A model generated the notes under the pieces. It searched no databases. It was not told where the DNA came from and saw only the letters and a list, made by a program, of their open reading frames with translations. This document shows, piece after piece, positions 6,539 through 6,751 of a stretch of 6,751 nt of DNA. Source of the stretch: Beijerinckiaceae bacterium (GTDB taxonomy: Bacteria; Pseudomonadota; Alphaproteobacteria; Rhizobiales; Beijerinckiaceae); the NCBI GenBank assembly GCA_027311205.1, contig DAICZI010000091.1, forward strand, positions 1 through 6,751, read 5' to 3'. How positions within the stretch are numbered: the stretch's first letter is position 1; every line of letters starts with the position of its first letter. The position numbers were made by a program, and so were the translations under genes.

Positions 6539-6751
6539 ATGCTGAGCATCCCGACGCGCCCGACCGTGGCTGACCTGCTGGCCTGCAAGGGCAAGCGCCA
6601 ATTGGTGCAGATTCTGGTGCGCAACCTTGATGAGGCGCTTGCCGGAGCCGCCGCCGCCATCGACATCATCAGCATCGACGAGACAGAGTTTTCCGCTGCC
6701 TATCGCGCCGCTGCACCCCATGCCTTCATCACGGTCGGCCTCCTTTACGGC
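6539..6751 (+). CDS. PanB-like (ketopantoate hydroxymethyltransferase family) enzyme, 5' part
   Basis: The first 71 codons of a gene cut by the right edge are visible, open throughout. RPTVADLLACKGKRQLVQ aligns with the N-terminus of PanB (pattern PTTISLL..YKQ.KKR), and IDIISIDETEF falls where PanB has VMLVGDSLG. D47 would correspond to the first metal-binding Asp of PanB (D45 in E. coli). The rest, AAPHAFITVGLLYG, matches the APNCLLLADLPF region only loosely. Authentic PanB uses methylene-tetrahydrofolate to hydroxymethylate ketoisovalerate in pantothenate synthesis. The GDSLG motif is not conserved here and the gene sits at the end of a sugar transport operon, so I infer a divergent TIM-barrel lyase or aldolase in catabolism, not pantothenate synthesis. 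The start ATG is preceded by a poor ribosome site (GAAAG at 6525-6529). The catalytic half is outside the window. Confidence 0.65.
   Translation, partial: MLSIPTRPTVADLLACKGKRQLVQILVRNLDEALAGAAAAIDIISIDETEFSAAYRAAAPHAFITVGLLYG

Overview
The window looks like a piece of a high-GC alphaproteobacterial genome, probably from a rhizobia-like lineage. The evidence is the GC-rich third codon positions, the densely packed genes, and proteins resembling rhizobial inositol and rhizopine catabolism families. The species cannot be named from the sequence.

The layout is a divergent catabolic locus. On the minus strand, a small Rieske-type [2Fe-2S] ferredoxin (1435-1749) is followed after 7 nt by an FAD-dependent ferredoxin reductase (192-1427). 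Together they form an electron-transfer pair of the MocE/MocF or dioxygenase-ferredoxin type, but no oxygenase is visible. On the plus strand come an IolI/MocC-like TIM-barrel isomerase (1982-2812), a periplasmic sugar/inositol-binding protein (2918-3838), a two-domain RbsA-type ATPase (3903-5450), an RbsC-type permease (5485-6507) and the start of a PanB-like (ketopantoate hydroxymethyltransferase family) enzyme that runs off the right edge (6539-6751).

The 232-bp divergent intergenic region holds the control sequences. A GGAA-N6-TTCC palindrome at 1850-1863 matches the consensus known for the RpiR-type inositol repressor IolR in Sinorhizobium. It lies on top of a well-spaced minus-strand promoter (-35 at 1860-1865, -10 at 1837-1842). 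A second AT-rich palindrome at 1876-1890 repeats part of the operator. A weaker plus-strand promoter candidate (1902-1929) leads into a TTG-started isomerase gene.

The simplest reading is uptake of an inositol-like or sugar-like compound by the ABC transporter, conversion by the isomerase and perhaps by the PanB-like lyase/aldolase, and an oxidative step (for example O-demethylation or hydroxylation) fed by the ferredoxin and reductase. The substrate is inferred, not shown. Positions 1-191 hold no gene I can support, only a perfect 18-bp tandem duplication.
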